From the NCBI GenBank assembly GCA_964017065.1, contig OZ024785.1, forward strand, positions 14,977,965 through 15,041,964: DNA of 64,000 nt, read 5' to 3'. Positions 1 through 10,321 of this stretch are shown here, in pieces. Below the pieces are notes generated by a model. The model saw only the letters and a program-made list of their open reading frames with translations, did not search any database and was not told where the DNA came from. The stretch's first letter is position 1, and every line of letters starts with the position of its first letter. A program made the position numbers and the translations under genes. The DNA is from Haliclona indistincta. Its lineage: Eukaryota; Porifera; Demospongiae; Haplosclerida; Chalinidae.

Positions 1-3000
1 TCAGTTTAAGTTGATTGCAAACTACAATAGCATCTGGTAGACTCCACCCACTTCCACATATACTGCCCCATACACCATTATAGCACACTTCAACTCTGCC
101 ATTCTTGTTGGTTGATCCATCAGCCAGTCTAATAGACCCTTCAATACATGGACTGCTGTCATCTATAAAAATAATTATGTGCATTGTTAAATTTTTATGA
201 CCAAATGATGTCACACCATAGCATTGAATTCTGTTACTTGAACAAGTTGAGCAAATCTTCTCATTTGAGCATCCATTCATATCTGGCTCAGTCCCAGTAC
301 AAGTGAAGTTCATAAAGTAACTCACATTAGTAGCAGGTGTTTCACTGGTGATAGTTGTAGCCCCTGTAATTATAATCACATATTAGCCTAACACAATAGG
401 GAATGCTTTATACATACAGGCATTGTCAGCATAGCCCAGTTGCCTACAAGCCACAGTAGCTTCAGACAAACCAACAGAGCAAGCTGCTGTCCATGAGCCA
501 TCATAGCAGTACTCCAGTTGTCCTTTACTTCCATCAGTAAGCTGAATACTGCCACTAACACTACATGCAGGAGCTTGAGTTGGATTATCGCGGCAAAGAT
601 CTGGTTTGCATGATACTCCAACCACATCAACATTGCTCAGCAGTGCCTTTCCAGTATTCAGTTCATAGGTAGTCATTGTGCAGTCTATTAGAGTCTGCTC
701 ATTTCCAAGGCAAGACACACCACTAGACTGTATGGTCTTGTTGGGCTTGCCAAAGTGAGAGTTTAGATACGACACAGCATCTAGTCATGACATGAATCAT
801 TTTGCTCTTCCTCATATAATGTTGGTATATACCTTCACTGTTATATTCCAGCTGTCTGCACGCTACTTGAGCATCACTGTCTCCCCAGCCAGTTTGTGCA
901 ATCAGTCCCCAGAGGTTACCGAAACAGATTTCAACAGTGCCTTCATACCTTGATACCCCACCCACTAGACGAATGTCCCCATCATTGCAGTCTGTAGAGA
1001 GCATCTATGAATATGCATTCTGCTAATGAGAACAACCACTTACGGTCTCCACAGAGCACTCCAGCTGTTTGTTCACGAGAGCAAGTGAATGCAGGGTAGG
1101 TAGTTTTAGTACAGTCTGCAACCCTCTGCTCCCAGCCACCGCAGGACACATTTGAATATATGATAGGACCATACCCATCACCAAAATAGGAATTGTGGAA
1201 TGCAATTGGCTCTGTCAAAACAAACAGAACAGAAATTAAATTCATGAAAAACAAGCGTAATATAATCATTGACAATTTTGAATATTCATTGTCGAGCAGG
1301 ACTGTGAATAATCATGAAAAAATCTGATGAAATACCTAATTCAGCATATCCCATTTGTTGGCAGACTACATGAGCATCAGTTTGATCCCAGTTTTGATCA
1401 CAGATACCTCCCCACACTCCATTACTGCACACTTCTACTCTCCCTTCCTGTTGAATAACCCCTACTAGTCTGACCATGCCTTCCACACAGCTTCCAGAAT
1501 CTGTAAAAAATAAAATAAGTTACTGTTAAATTCATACGTAATTTTTTTAACCGTAGCATCTGATTCCGATGGGATTGCACGATGGCAAGCAGTCAGCTCC
1601 ATTCACAGTACAGGTACCTAGAGCCATCGCAGAGCTGCTGCATGTGATGTTTTGAAAGTGGCTGTAGTTATTGTTACTGGAGCCAAATCTTCCATCAAGC
1701 AGCTTCTGGAATGGTTCAATGTATGCTAACACAATAGTAATGTCAGGTTATATTACCTATATGAGTGTATCCCATCTGTATGCAAGCTATTGTAGCTTCC
1801 TGTGGTTGCAAGGTACAGAAATGAGACCATTGTCCATTGTAGCAATACTGCAGTATTCCCTCAGCTGCTGTCTGTCCTCCAATAAGCTGTATCTGACCAT
1901 TAGTACAGACAGGAGGAGATGCAAGTGTTGACGGAGGAATGCAAGGTGGCTCTGTAACAGGAGGCCCATGGCATGACACTCCAGCAGCAGCTACTGATTT
2001 ATAAGTGGTCTTTCCAGCAGTAAGAGAGAGTGCTGTTTTTCCACACTGTGTCAGCTTGTCTTCTGTTCCGGTACAATTCATATTACTAAAGTGAACTGTC
2101 TTGTCTGGTCTCCCATAGTATGATCCAGTTACAGCATGAACATCTGAAAATAAGTATTAATTTTGACGATGCAAATTATATGTTTGCATTTTACTTTGTG
2201 TTTGAAAACCCAGTTGCCTGCAGACAACTCGAGCATCATCATTGTCCCAATCCTGGTCACTCACTAGTCCCCACAAGCTGCTCCTGCAGATCTCCACTGT
2301 ACCTTCAGAGTCAGTTGGCCCACCAGTGATGCGAATGTCTCCATTGTTGCAATCTATTAGAATTAATTTTTGACATCATTTTTATCAAAAAGTATCATAA
2401 AACTTACCATCATGACAACGCATGCGAACATTGCTGTGGACATAGATTCCATTGTAGTAGTTGTAATTACATTGAAAGTGAGGATATGATATTTTGGTGC
2501 AATGAGACAATGTGTCCTCAAATCCATGGCAATTAACATTTGAGTAGAAAACAGGTTTACTAGCAGTGCTGTTTATTAAAGTTGAAACTGGAACTAAATT
2601 TGAATCATCTGTATAGTTATGAAAAAATACTATAATCAATAAAATTAATGATTGTATGCTTACATATGCCAAAATCATAACCCATTTGCTTGCAGGCGAC
2701 CAGTGAGTCAATTGTAGACCATCCTGATGAACAGACTGTTCCCCACAATCCATTGACACAAATTTCTAGTATTCCTTCCTGTTCCAGATCACCACCAACC
2801 AGTCGAACTGACCCATCAGCGCAGGCATTGGAAGTACTTTGTGCTGCATTTTGTGATAATTTTATCATTATTATTATTATGATAAACTCACAATAGCAGC
2901 GAATTGCGCTAGAGCAGGTCGACAAGCTAGATGATGAACGGCATAAATTTACATTAACTGTACACTCATTTATTTGATTGTCATCATAAGAACAACTCAA

Positions 3001-3772
3001 TGAAGAAACGAGTGATGAACTTGATCCAAAATTATTATACAACCGAGTTCCAGCTGTATGATGATATAGTAATAATAAAGTTACAAACCTACTAGATGCT
3101 ACTTACCGGCATATTGTGTATATCCAAGTTGTTTGCAGACGACAGCAGCATCAAATTGGTCAACACTACATAGTGAAGACCAATATCCTTGATAGCACAT
3201 TTCTACTCTACCCTCATTTGAAGACATTCCATTTATCAGACGTACATCATTATCAGTACAGGTTGGTGTGCCTAGACTTAGATAACCACAGCTCAGTTGA
3301 GCATTGAGTGATGATGGACAAGATCCACTATTAGTAGATGGACATGAGCTAAGAGTTGTTTCAGTTCCAGTACATTGCCATCGACGATTGTCTCTTGGTG
3401 AACTTGAATAATATGAATACGAAGCATATGTATAATATCCTGTATAGAACTAATAAAATCAGACTTATTATCTATCCATACATACTGAACAGTCCTGTAT
3501 ATCCCAGCTGACTACAAGCAACTTTAGCATCAACACAGCTCCATGAGGATCTGCAGACATAACGCCAGTAACTAGACAAACAGATCTGCACTCGTCCGTA
3601 GGAGGTAATACGGAGTGCGCCCGTACTGGAACCGCAAGCTATTATACAGAAAAATGTTCAGTGGTCAGTAGGACACGCATTTATATTTACTATGAGAGGC
3701 CTTGCTGAGTTGGAACAGTATACATAACAGCAGAAAACTGAACTTCAGCAGCATTTCAAAACGTCTCGCCAT
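1..3772 (-). CDS. Multi-SRCR-domain secreted/membrane receptor, 5' part of gene
   Basis: Fifteen exons read on the minus strand: 3691-3772, 3486-3638, 3107-3439, 2892-3053, 2664-2843, 2408-2608, 2195-2353, 1757-2143, 1552-1725, 1336-1500, 1044-1211, 833-991, 418-780, 217-363 and 1-162 (cut by the window edge). Every junction is GT-AG and every intron is phase 1, so the frame stays open for about 998 residues. Exon 1 starts MARRFEMLLKFSFLLLC, a clear signal peptide. Exons 2-15 encode scavenger receptor cysteine-rich domains, recognised by the pattern G-x-V-E-x-C-x-x-x-x-W-G ... A-x-V-x-C-R-Q-L-G-Y ... L-x-x-C. Eight domains are complete and a ninth is cut. Known role of the family: extracellular ligand or microbe binding and adhesion; sponges have many such genes. 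Membrane anchor and C-terminus lie outside the window, so secreted versus membrane form is open. Confidence 0.9.
3691..3772 (-). CDS. Signal-peptide exon of the SRCR gene
   Basis: Start codon at 3772-3770, followed by two arginines and a run of about 15 hydrophobic residues (MLLKFSFLLLCILF), then a small-residue stretch (LSKAS) suited to signal peptidase. The donor GTAAAT follows position 3691. Joining to the acceptor at 3639-3640 gives the first SRCR half-domain in frame in phase 1. The next in-frame Met (residue 6) would still keep most of the signal sequence. This start was chosen because no earlier ATG leads into the same frame. Confidence 0.8.
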
Positions 3773-4692
3773 AGCGCCGGGCATGTGCACGGTCTTACGA
3801 GGAATGCAGTCTTAGCACAACTGTACCTCACACACATTATCAAATCATATTTATTGGTTATCAAATTACCAAATCATATTTATTGGTCGGGTAGTGACGG
3901 TTGTTAATACATGCAGTTCTGCCGAGACTGAGTTCGGTGGGCTTCGTGAGAGACACTTAATTAACCCTCGGCGCATGCGCGAGGGTTACGGTACTTGCTC
4001 TGTCGTTCGTTCGTTCATTCATTCGTTCTGTCCATCGAGCTGCAGAGACCATCGCTCACATCTGAAACTCGGTAAAGGTATGAACAGGCTTAGCACGACA
4101 ATGGCTTGCAATCTGACTCGTGGATTTTGCTGAAGTGCTTTCGTTCTCGAGTTATGTATGGCTGGCTCACCTTGACGGCCATCTTGGACCTCCCTGACTA
4201 CAAACGCGCCCATAGTTGACTATCTAGGTACTTGTAGATTCCATCTAAACAGCAGGACAGCTCGGGGGGTGCGTAGACATCTCAAGAAAAAGCCTATCAA
4301 AGCCAAGAGCAATGGCTACCTACTCAGTGTTCACGGTCACGCCCACTTGACACACCTTGTCTCGGTTGTGGTCAGCACTTTGCTGTCTTCTGGTTATCAG
4401 TGCAGTTTCAATAGCAAACAGGCTGGCTTTAGCTACAAAGCTCCTTCTGCAAACCATAACTAAGGAGCTAACTCTAACTCTACAATGTTTGCAACGGTGC
4501 TCAAACGCCGAGGGTTCGTGAAATCCGTTCATTGGAAATGGTGCTGAAGTTTAGTTTCTGCTGATACTATTGCAGTTCCAACTCCGTCACTCAGCAAGGC
4601 TTCTGTAATTTTCATTGATGAACACATGTCACGAGTAGTGCCATGCATCATATATATTTTTTGTAAAACAGCAAGATGACTTCTCTTATCTT
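3773..4692. other. Upstream region of SRCR gene, no gene seen
   Basis: Higher in GC than the rest of the intergenic DNA around 3890-4300. Small open frames exist on both strands but none has splice-consistent neighbours or a recognisable family. Probably the promoter and 5' flank of the SRCR gene. Confidence 0.4.
3970..3981. promoter_or_regulatory. Palindromic NRF1-type motif upstream of SRCR gene
   Basis: The core GCGCATGCGC (3971-3980) is a perfect palindrome matching the NRF1/EWG consensus. It sits inside a larger imperfect inverted repeat (AACCCTCG ... CGAGGGTT, about 3963-3987), roughly 200 bases upstream of the SRCR start codon in an otherwise AT-rich region. A promoter role is inferred from motif and position only. 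Confidence 0.4.
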
Positions 4693-5000
4693 TTAGTGTT
4701 GATCTGAATTATAAACTAGCTTCATATACCTCATAATATGGTTCGATGTCTTTTCCTTTGTTGATCTGAAACAGCAAAGTATCAACAGCAGTAATGTTAC
4801 TATCATTATAACTAGAGCAAATTTTATGAAAAAGTCAATGCTTACTTGTAAACCAGATATTGGTGTTTGGTATGGAATTGCAGTAAAAGTGACTGGTGTG
4901 ATTTTCAAACTAGTGGACTCTGCACTTGAAAGAAAAACAATGATAAGACCCGGCATCCTCTGCGATCAGGCACACATCACGGCAACGTTTTGCTAGAGGT
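4693..5000 (-). pseudogene. Fragment resembling an Ig-domain / transmembrane receptor tail
   Basis: On the minus strand, after a possible acceptor near 4999, one frame reads EDAGSYHC, the D-x-G-x-Y-x-C signature of the last strands of an immunoglobulin domain; it reaches a stop within 16 residues. The overlapping +1 frame is open for 87 codons (4956-4693) and contains a strong hydrophobic helix (FALVIMIVTLLLLILCCF) followed by basic residues, like a stop-transfer segment. That hydrophobic part may instead be an intron (GTAAGC donor after 4849, TTTCAG acceptor near 4768), in which case the tail would end PYYEVYEASL. No upstream exons could be joined. It is best treated as a remnant. Confidence 0.25.
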
Positions 5001-5745
5001 AACACAAATAGAACCGTAATGAATTCGAAATGATCCATTACAACAGAGTCGTCTTGGCATGTACTCAATAAAACTTGACTAAAGTTCAGTTTAACTCTAG
5101 ATACAGATTACCATGCACAATGCGGTCGAGATCATTGCAGTGAGATTGTCAAGTCCATTGTCTGTCAGAAGTCTAGTTCGTAGAAATAAAATAATATTGA
5201 TTTATAATCTGCTGTCCACTCTGGTGTGTTATGCAATGAGCGATTAAGATTTGTTTAGGATTTAGGCACCGTTCGGATGAGCATAATACTTGAATGATGC
5301 TACAATGTATTAAGTTTTGCAAGTTTATCCCAAATTATTCAGTATCTGATTATTTGTTCAACTGAAATTATTGTGTCTAAAAGTGCAAGTGATTGCAATA
5401 GTGATGATCATTGTGTCACACATGTACACAAATCATACTTACAAAAGTGGCTAGCTGCTTCTCTTTTTAAATTGCTTCATATTTGACTTAAGTTTCGTTG
5501 AGATTGTCGGAAAAATGATCGAGCTGCTCTTTATAAGAAACACTGTATTTGGTGTAGCCTCTACCAAACTCTCCAACGGACCAACTCAATGACACAATCT
5601 TTCTTTGGTCCATATTTGCTCTAGATTTGGTGGACTGCAGCTTTGTCCAATAATTTGAAATTGACAACTATTATCTTTATTTCTGCAGTCTATTATTTAG
5701 CCTCATGTGCTATAATTGTCAGTGCAATTAATATACTGTAATAAT
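5001..5745. repeat. Intergenic DNA; left half of a diverged direct repeat
   Basis: No gene seen. From about 5310 to 5745 the sequence aligns, with many substitutions and small gaps, to about 20130-20560 in the same orientation (shared blocks such as GAGCTGCTCTTTA versus AAGCTGCTCTTTA and CAGTCTATTATTTAGCCTC). The match resumes beyond the inserted element E2 at 7734. This is a remnant of the array's tandem duplication. Confidence 0.6.
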
Positions 5746-6123
5746 TATCATTGCCGATAGGCAATGATATGTAGGGATGACCACGAATTAAGATGGCGGC
5801 TACTCATGTGTGAAAATTAGTTTTCGCACATATCTCTTTTGTTATACGTTTCTACTGCATTTTAACTATCTTTGAGGGAATCTGAAGTGTAAGCGCTTGT
5901 AGGAAGTCCATGAAAGTCGCCGGGATTGCTTGCTCGACGACGAAAATCAAGATGGCGACTCTCAGGGAGCACGTTGCAGATCTTCGCTGTTTTAGCGTTT
6001 ATCGAAATTCCAGACATCTAGGATTGATCAGGCAATTGTTCTGAGCATGGAAATACCTTTGGCGAAGCTGGCAAACGTTTCTAAACAGGTAAAACAAAAT
6101 CGCCGCCCACGCGAATTGTTCAT

Positions 6124-6170
6124 CTTCTTCTTCTTCTTCTTCTTCTTCTTCTTCTTCTTCTTCTTCTTCT
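6124..6170 (+). repeat. (TTC)n microsatellite inside E2
   Basis: About 16 uninterrupted TTC triplets. The copy at 58849-58875 has far fewer GAA triplets. The apparent poly-glutamate frame on the minus strand is a by-product. Confidence 0.9.
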
Positions 6171-7060
6171 CCTTCTTTTGACAAGCCTAGCGCTGTCCTG
6201 AGTGAACGAATCACTATCAAACCTGCACCATCGCACGTGTATATATCTGGGGTAGTGCACTTAGTGCTTAGATAGGCATCAAACACTACCAGAAGCGAGT
6301 AATCCTTGAAAAACATGGTTTTTGGACCGTTTTGGGCTGTTAGAGCGACTCCATTAATTAACCCTCTTGTCGCTGCTGATCATTGACTCCGCCCACATCA
6401 GTTTTGAAAGTGAGCTCTGTTCTCGCTTTCTCTCTGCTCTGGGCGCTTCAGCGCGCAAGCTAGAGCCTAGAGGTATGAACAAGCAGTATACTATACCCTG
6501 AGTAACACTGATCTGTCTATGCTGTCGTTATGACCCACGGCAGGCGCGAACCGGACGACGGTGATGCTACCCGATCTACTGACGGGCATCTAGGCTAGGT
6601 TTCTTACACTACGTGGCGTGAGCTGTACCTATAGGACCTCTGTGCTGTTGACAACTGGACGTTGGTCATTGTAAATGGCTAGAAGCCTCTGTGATCGTGA
6701 TATCGACATCAACAAGGCTCTACTAGGCGTGTCTACTCACGAATCCTTAGGCTATCCCGGCGGACTAGTCTTCCAGCCATGATCACCATAGTGTTCCACT
6801 GAGTTGTCAGCGTTAGTCTCTTCTTCATCCATTACAGTGCTAGGAAATGTCATGTTGTCAACTCAACCTCGATCTCTAACCTTTCGTGATTGCCGATAAT
6901 AACATTCCATGTTCCTTGACTCTCTGACTATAGAGGCTATGCACCTTCTCATCTACTAGCTAGTAACTGCTGCTCACAGAGTTGTAAAAATGAAATAACA
7001 GCTAGCATAGAATACAGCTGATAATTTTAAACTGATAGTGATCAAAAAAGTAACAGAAAC

Positions 7061-7730
7061 AAGTAAAGTAAAAAAGTTTTAATAAAAAAAACTAAAAAGT
7101 GTAGGGATGACTCTTGCAAAAGTAAAGGAACAAGATGGGATAATGCTTGCAAAAGTAATAGAACAAGATGGGATGATGCTTGCAAAAGTAAAGGAACAAG
7201 ATGGGATGATGCTTGCAAAAGTAAAGGAACAAGATGGAATAATGCTTGCAAATGTAAAAGTCCCAAGTATCCCTACATCAGCGGCTTGAAGGAGGACGCA
7301 GTCCGATGAAGTAATTGACGGTTGTAAATAAATATAGAGGTATCTGTTTTTAGGAGGACGCAGTCCGATGAAGTAGTTGACAGTTGTAAATAAGCTGCAG
7401 GTTGCTGTATTTGGAGGACGCAGTCCGATGAAGTAAATGACGGTTGTAAAAGGTGTAGGAAGAGGATTCCGCATCAATTTTGTCAGTTGCACGTCATCGC
7501 AGCAAGCCGCTGATGTAGGGATACTTGGGACTTTTACATTTGCAAGCATTATTCCATCTTGTTCCTTTACTTTTGCAAGCATCATCCCATCTTGTTCCTT
7601 TACTTTTGCAAGCATCATCCCATCTTGTTCTATTACTTTTGCAAGCATTATCCCATCTTGTTCCTTTACTTTTGCAAGAGTCATCCCTACACTTTTTAGT
7701 TTTTTTTATTAAAACTTTTTTACTTTACTT
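7061..7730. repeat. Foldback of E2 copy 1 with 33-bp minisatellite arms
   Basis: Arms 7061-7288 and 7503-7730 are near-perfect inverted copies. Each arm holds about four to five 33-bp tandem units (core CTTGCAAAAGTAAAGGAACA). The loop holds three repeats of about 65 bp around the core GGAGGACGCAGTCCGATGAA. Because the unit is 33 bp, spurious long frames appear on both strands. Confidence 0.9.
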
Positions 7731-8485
7731 TTAGTATTCTGATGAGTTAGCTTTCTAGATCTTTGTGGTACTGACTCTAGTGCCAACAGGTTGCTCACTG
7801 CTTGAGGATCAATCTTACTGTTCTCTTTGACTTGGTGAACACACTGTTTATACTTGTCATTCATATTTTGATTGTACATGTATGAAACAATGTTGGAGAA
7901 GTGTCTGTTGTATTCTTATCACAGGTCAATTTCAATGGTCATCTTTTCACACTATTTGCTGAGCACTAACATAGCTTATTGTTGACTGTTCTAGACACTG
8001 TATGATTGTTATTAACTTTAAAGTTTGACTCTCTTTAGCAAGAAAAAAATGGTGGCAAGCTCACAGCTTCTTCTCATGTTCCACTGCCTACTATAACGTC
8101 ACCACGTTCTCTTAGTTCTTCGACAGTGCATGTATATAGGAGAAAGAGCATCTATAGTAATAGTTGACTGTCAGAAGTATTAGCATAGAATTGGGGACCA
8201 TGCATGCTTCTTAATTGCTAAGTAATGTGATACAACACGTTTATCTTGACTTGTTGAGTGGGTGTACAAAGTCTCAAATCTGTCTGAGAGAATCAAGTAG
8301 CATTTGCGATGGAAATACCTCTGCTTTTTCTACATGTATAACATTATTAAATCATTGAGTATCAGTGCATACAAGCCGTGAAGAAAAAAATGTCACTCAC
8401 ATAAACATTAAAATTATAATTTCTGCTCAAAATTAACTAATAAAATTAATATCAAAATACCCTATTCATGTTCAGTTCACACCTA
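7731..8485. repeat. Intergenic DNA; right half of the diverged direct repeat
   Basis: No gene seen. 7733-8330 aligns with about 20590-21120 (shared blocks ATTCTGATGA, CAACAGGTTGCT, CTATTTGCTGAGCACT). It is the 3' flank of the kelch-kinase unit 1. Confidence 0.6.
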
Positions 8486-9293
8486 TCATATCTCTGCCAG
8501 TAGGTCAATGACATTGCTCATGGTGGGACGATGAGCTGGTCTTTCACTGGTACACCTCCTAATGAGGGAGACCATGCTGACCCACTGGATACGCTGGATC
8601 TGTTCTTGCTGACGTTCTAGTTGGGACTCAGGGAACTCTCCGAGGCACATCTCTACTAGGAGGACACCGTAGCTATACACGTCCATTTTGGGTGAGTGTT
8701 GGTGAGGAGAGCTGGCCTCAGGAGCAGAATAGGTTTGGTTACCAGGATTGGTGGTGGAGACAAGATTCATGAAGTTGGTTGATCCGTAGTCGGACACCTT
8801 AGCTCGCCAGCAGCCATTGGGGAGAGGGTCAAGAAGAACATTGGCACTGCTGATGTCACGATGGATTATTGGGTGGGGCTGCCATTGGTGAAGGTAACAG
8901 AGAGCACGACCAACATCTTGGCTAATGGAGGTGATGTGAACTCGAGGTAACTCAACTTCTTTCTCCAGCTCTTTGCGCAGGCTGGTCGGCATCAGCTCTG
9001 TTAGTATGATGGCTTGATCCTCCTTCGTTGCTCCGACAAATATATAGCAGGAGGTGAGGATGACGTAGCTTGGCAGCCATTGTCATCTCTCGTATAAACA
9101 GGCGACGATTGTAATTGGACAGGATTACATCGTGAAGGAACTTTGCAGCTACAGACAGACCACGGAACTTGGCGACCCTCACTTCACCCCAGCCTCCTCT
9201 GCCCAGCACCTCCTCGGTCAGCTCCACCTCCTCTCTCCTCACCACCCAGTGGGGCTGCTCCTCTCTCTCCTCAGCAATGCTTATGACTGACAG
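8486..9293 (-). pseudogene. Kinase exon of unit 1, frameshifted
   Basis: Reads LSVISIAEEREEQPHWVV at the splice-in point, then the glycine loop GRGGWGEVRVAKF and VAAKF with the ATP-binding lysine. The frame is lost near 9043, where AAATATATAG replaces the AAATAG of the other copies (+4). It resumes in another frame with ELEKEVELPRVH, HRDISSANVLL, SDYG and the C-lobe RP-x-M segment. There is also a 3-bp deletion in the activation segment near 8750. The stop codon is at 8486-8488. Confidence 0.8.
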
Positions 9294-9917
9294 CTGATGA
9301 AGATGAGTGACCATTGTACGATATTGTCACTATCACTGACCTGCTGTCTGAGCTGCTGGACCTCTTCCTGTCTTCTAACGTTGGCTGCCTGGAGCTCCTC
9401 CTTCTCTGTCACTAGTTGCTCCTTCTCTCTCACTAGTTCCTCCTTCTCTCTCACTAGTTGCTGGACTTGTCTCATCAGTTGTTGCTCTCTCTACATGAGA
9501 CAAACCACAGCTTCACCACAGGTATATATGTATGATCATGATGAAATTGTTTTAATTGTATACATGTACATACTGTAGTAAACAAGTGTTCACTGTAGGT
9601 TCACTGCATAGTTAAGCTATCTTGTCTAATAATCAGCACACATGCAGGAAAGAGCTCCACAACATGCTTATACTCATAAGATATTATCACTTGGTTTTTG
9701 TCCACCTAATGTATGTGGGCGGTACAAATTTCTACCAATCAGGTTACATTGTAGTATATGAGTGACAGTGAGTAGGTTCATGCAACATGTTTCGCTATAG
9801 GAACTCCATGTTGAAAATGTACAGTAACAGAGTTCCAACAGTTCCAAATTAGTAAGATCAATGAAAATGTTAGAAGATAGATTATTAAGTGAACTGCAGC
9901 TAATATGATGAGCAAAC

Positions 9918-10148
9918 CTGTTCCTTCTCTCTAGTCACTTGTTCCTTCTCACTAGTCACTTGTTCCTTCTCTCTAGTCACTTGTTCCTTCTCTCTAGTCA
10001 CTTGTTCCTTCTCTCTAGTCACTTGTTCCTTCTCTCTAGTCACCTGTTCCTTCTCTCTGGTCACCTGTTCCTTCTCTCTAGTCAGTTGCTGGACCTCTGT
10101 CATCAGTCGCTGTTCAACCTCTCTGGCTCTCTCCAGCTGTAGTTGTTG
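9918..10148 (-). repeat. Expanded 21-bp / heptad repeat exon (coiled coil) of unit 1
   Basis: This exon encodes eight consecutive heptads of the form TREKEQV, each by a 21-bp minisatellite unit. The equivalent exon of the intact gene (60676-60801) has three heptads, and 231 minus 126 nt equals exactly five 21-bp units. The copy number therefore changes without breaking frame or coiled-coil register. Confidence 0.85.
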
Positions 10149-10321
10149 CTGTGTAAAGTGGTAATCACCATTACTGTCAGAGAGAATTAACTATTACTCA
10201 CCTCACAGAGCTGATCACTGCTACCCTGCACCCTCCTCCTTCCCTCTGACAGCAATATCTGCTGGTACTCCCTCTTGTCTTCTTCTACCCTCCCTACCAT
10301 CCTCCCTACCACCCACTGACC

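Larger units (their letters stand above)
5746..7730 (-). mobile_element. Hairpin-ended foldback element E2, copy 1
   Basis: About 1,985 bp with an asymmetric layout. The left end is a perfect 10-bp-stem hairpin (5746-5769), followed by TGTAGGGATGAC and a YY1-type motif AAGATGGCGGC (5790-5800). The right end is a long foldback with 228-bp arms (7061-7288 and 7503-7730). The same layout occurs inverted at 57162-59254. It interrupts sequence that is continuous at 20130-21120, which supports insertion. No transposase is encoded, so it is non-autonomous. Superfamily is unknown; the end hairpin and internal minisatellites recall Helitron/Helentron-derived elements, but the Helitron end signals are not evident. 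Confidence 0.65.

Noticed and set aside
3894..4133. 79-residue plus-strand frame upstream of the SRCR gene
   Set aside because: No recognisable domain, no splice partners; it lies in the probable promoter region.
5999..6316. Poly-glutamate ORF on the minus strand
   Set aside because: It comes from the (TTC)n tract inside E2; the flanks show no family.
7079..7712. LAKVKEQDGMM repeat proteins on both strands (also 30442-31277 and 57130-57965)
   Set aside because: The 33-bp repeats are in inverted arms, so the same peptide appears on both strands; this is element structure, not a gene.
5746..7730. Calling E2 a Helitron outright
   Set aside because: The end hairpin fits, but there is no clear TC start, CTRR end, A/T insertion site or helicase; left as a hypothesis.
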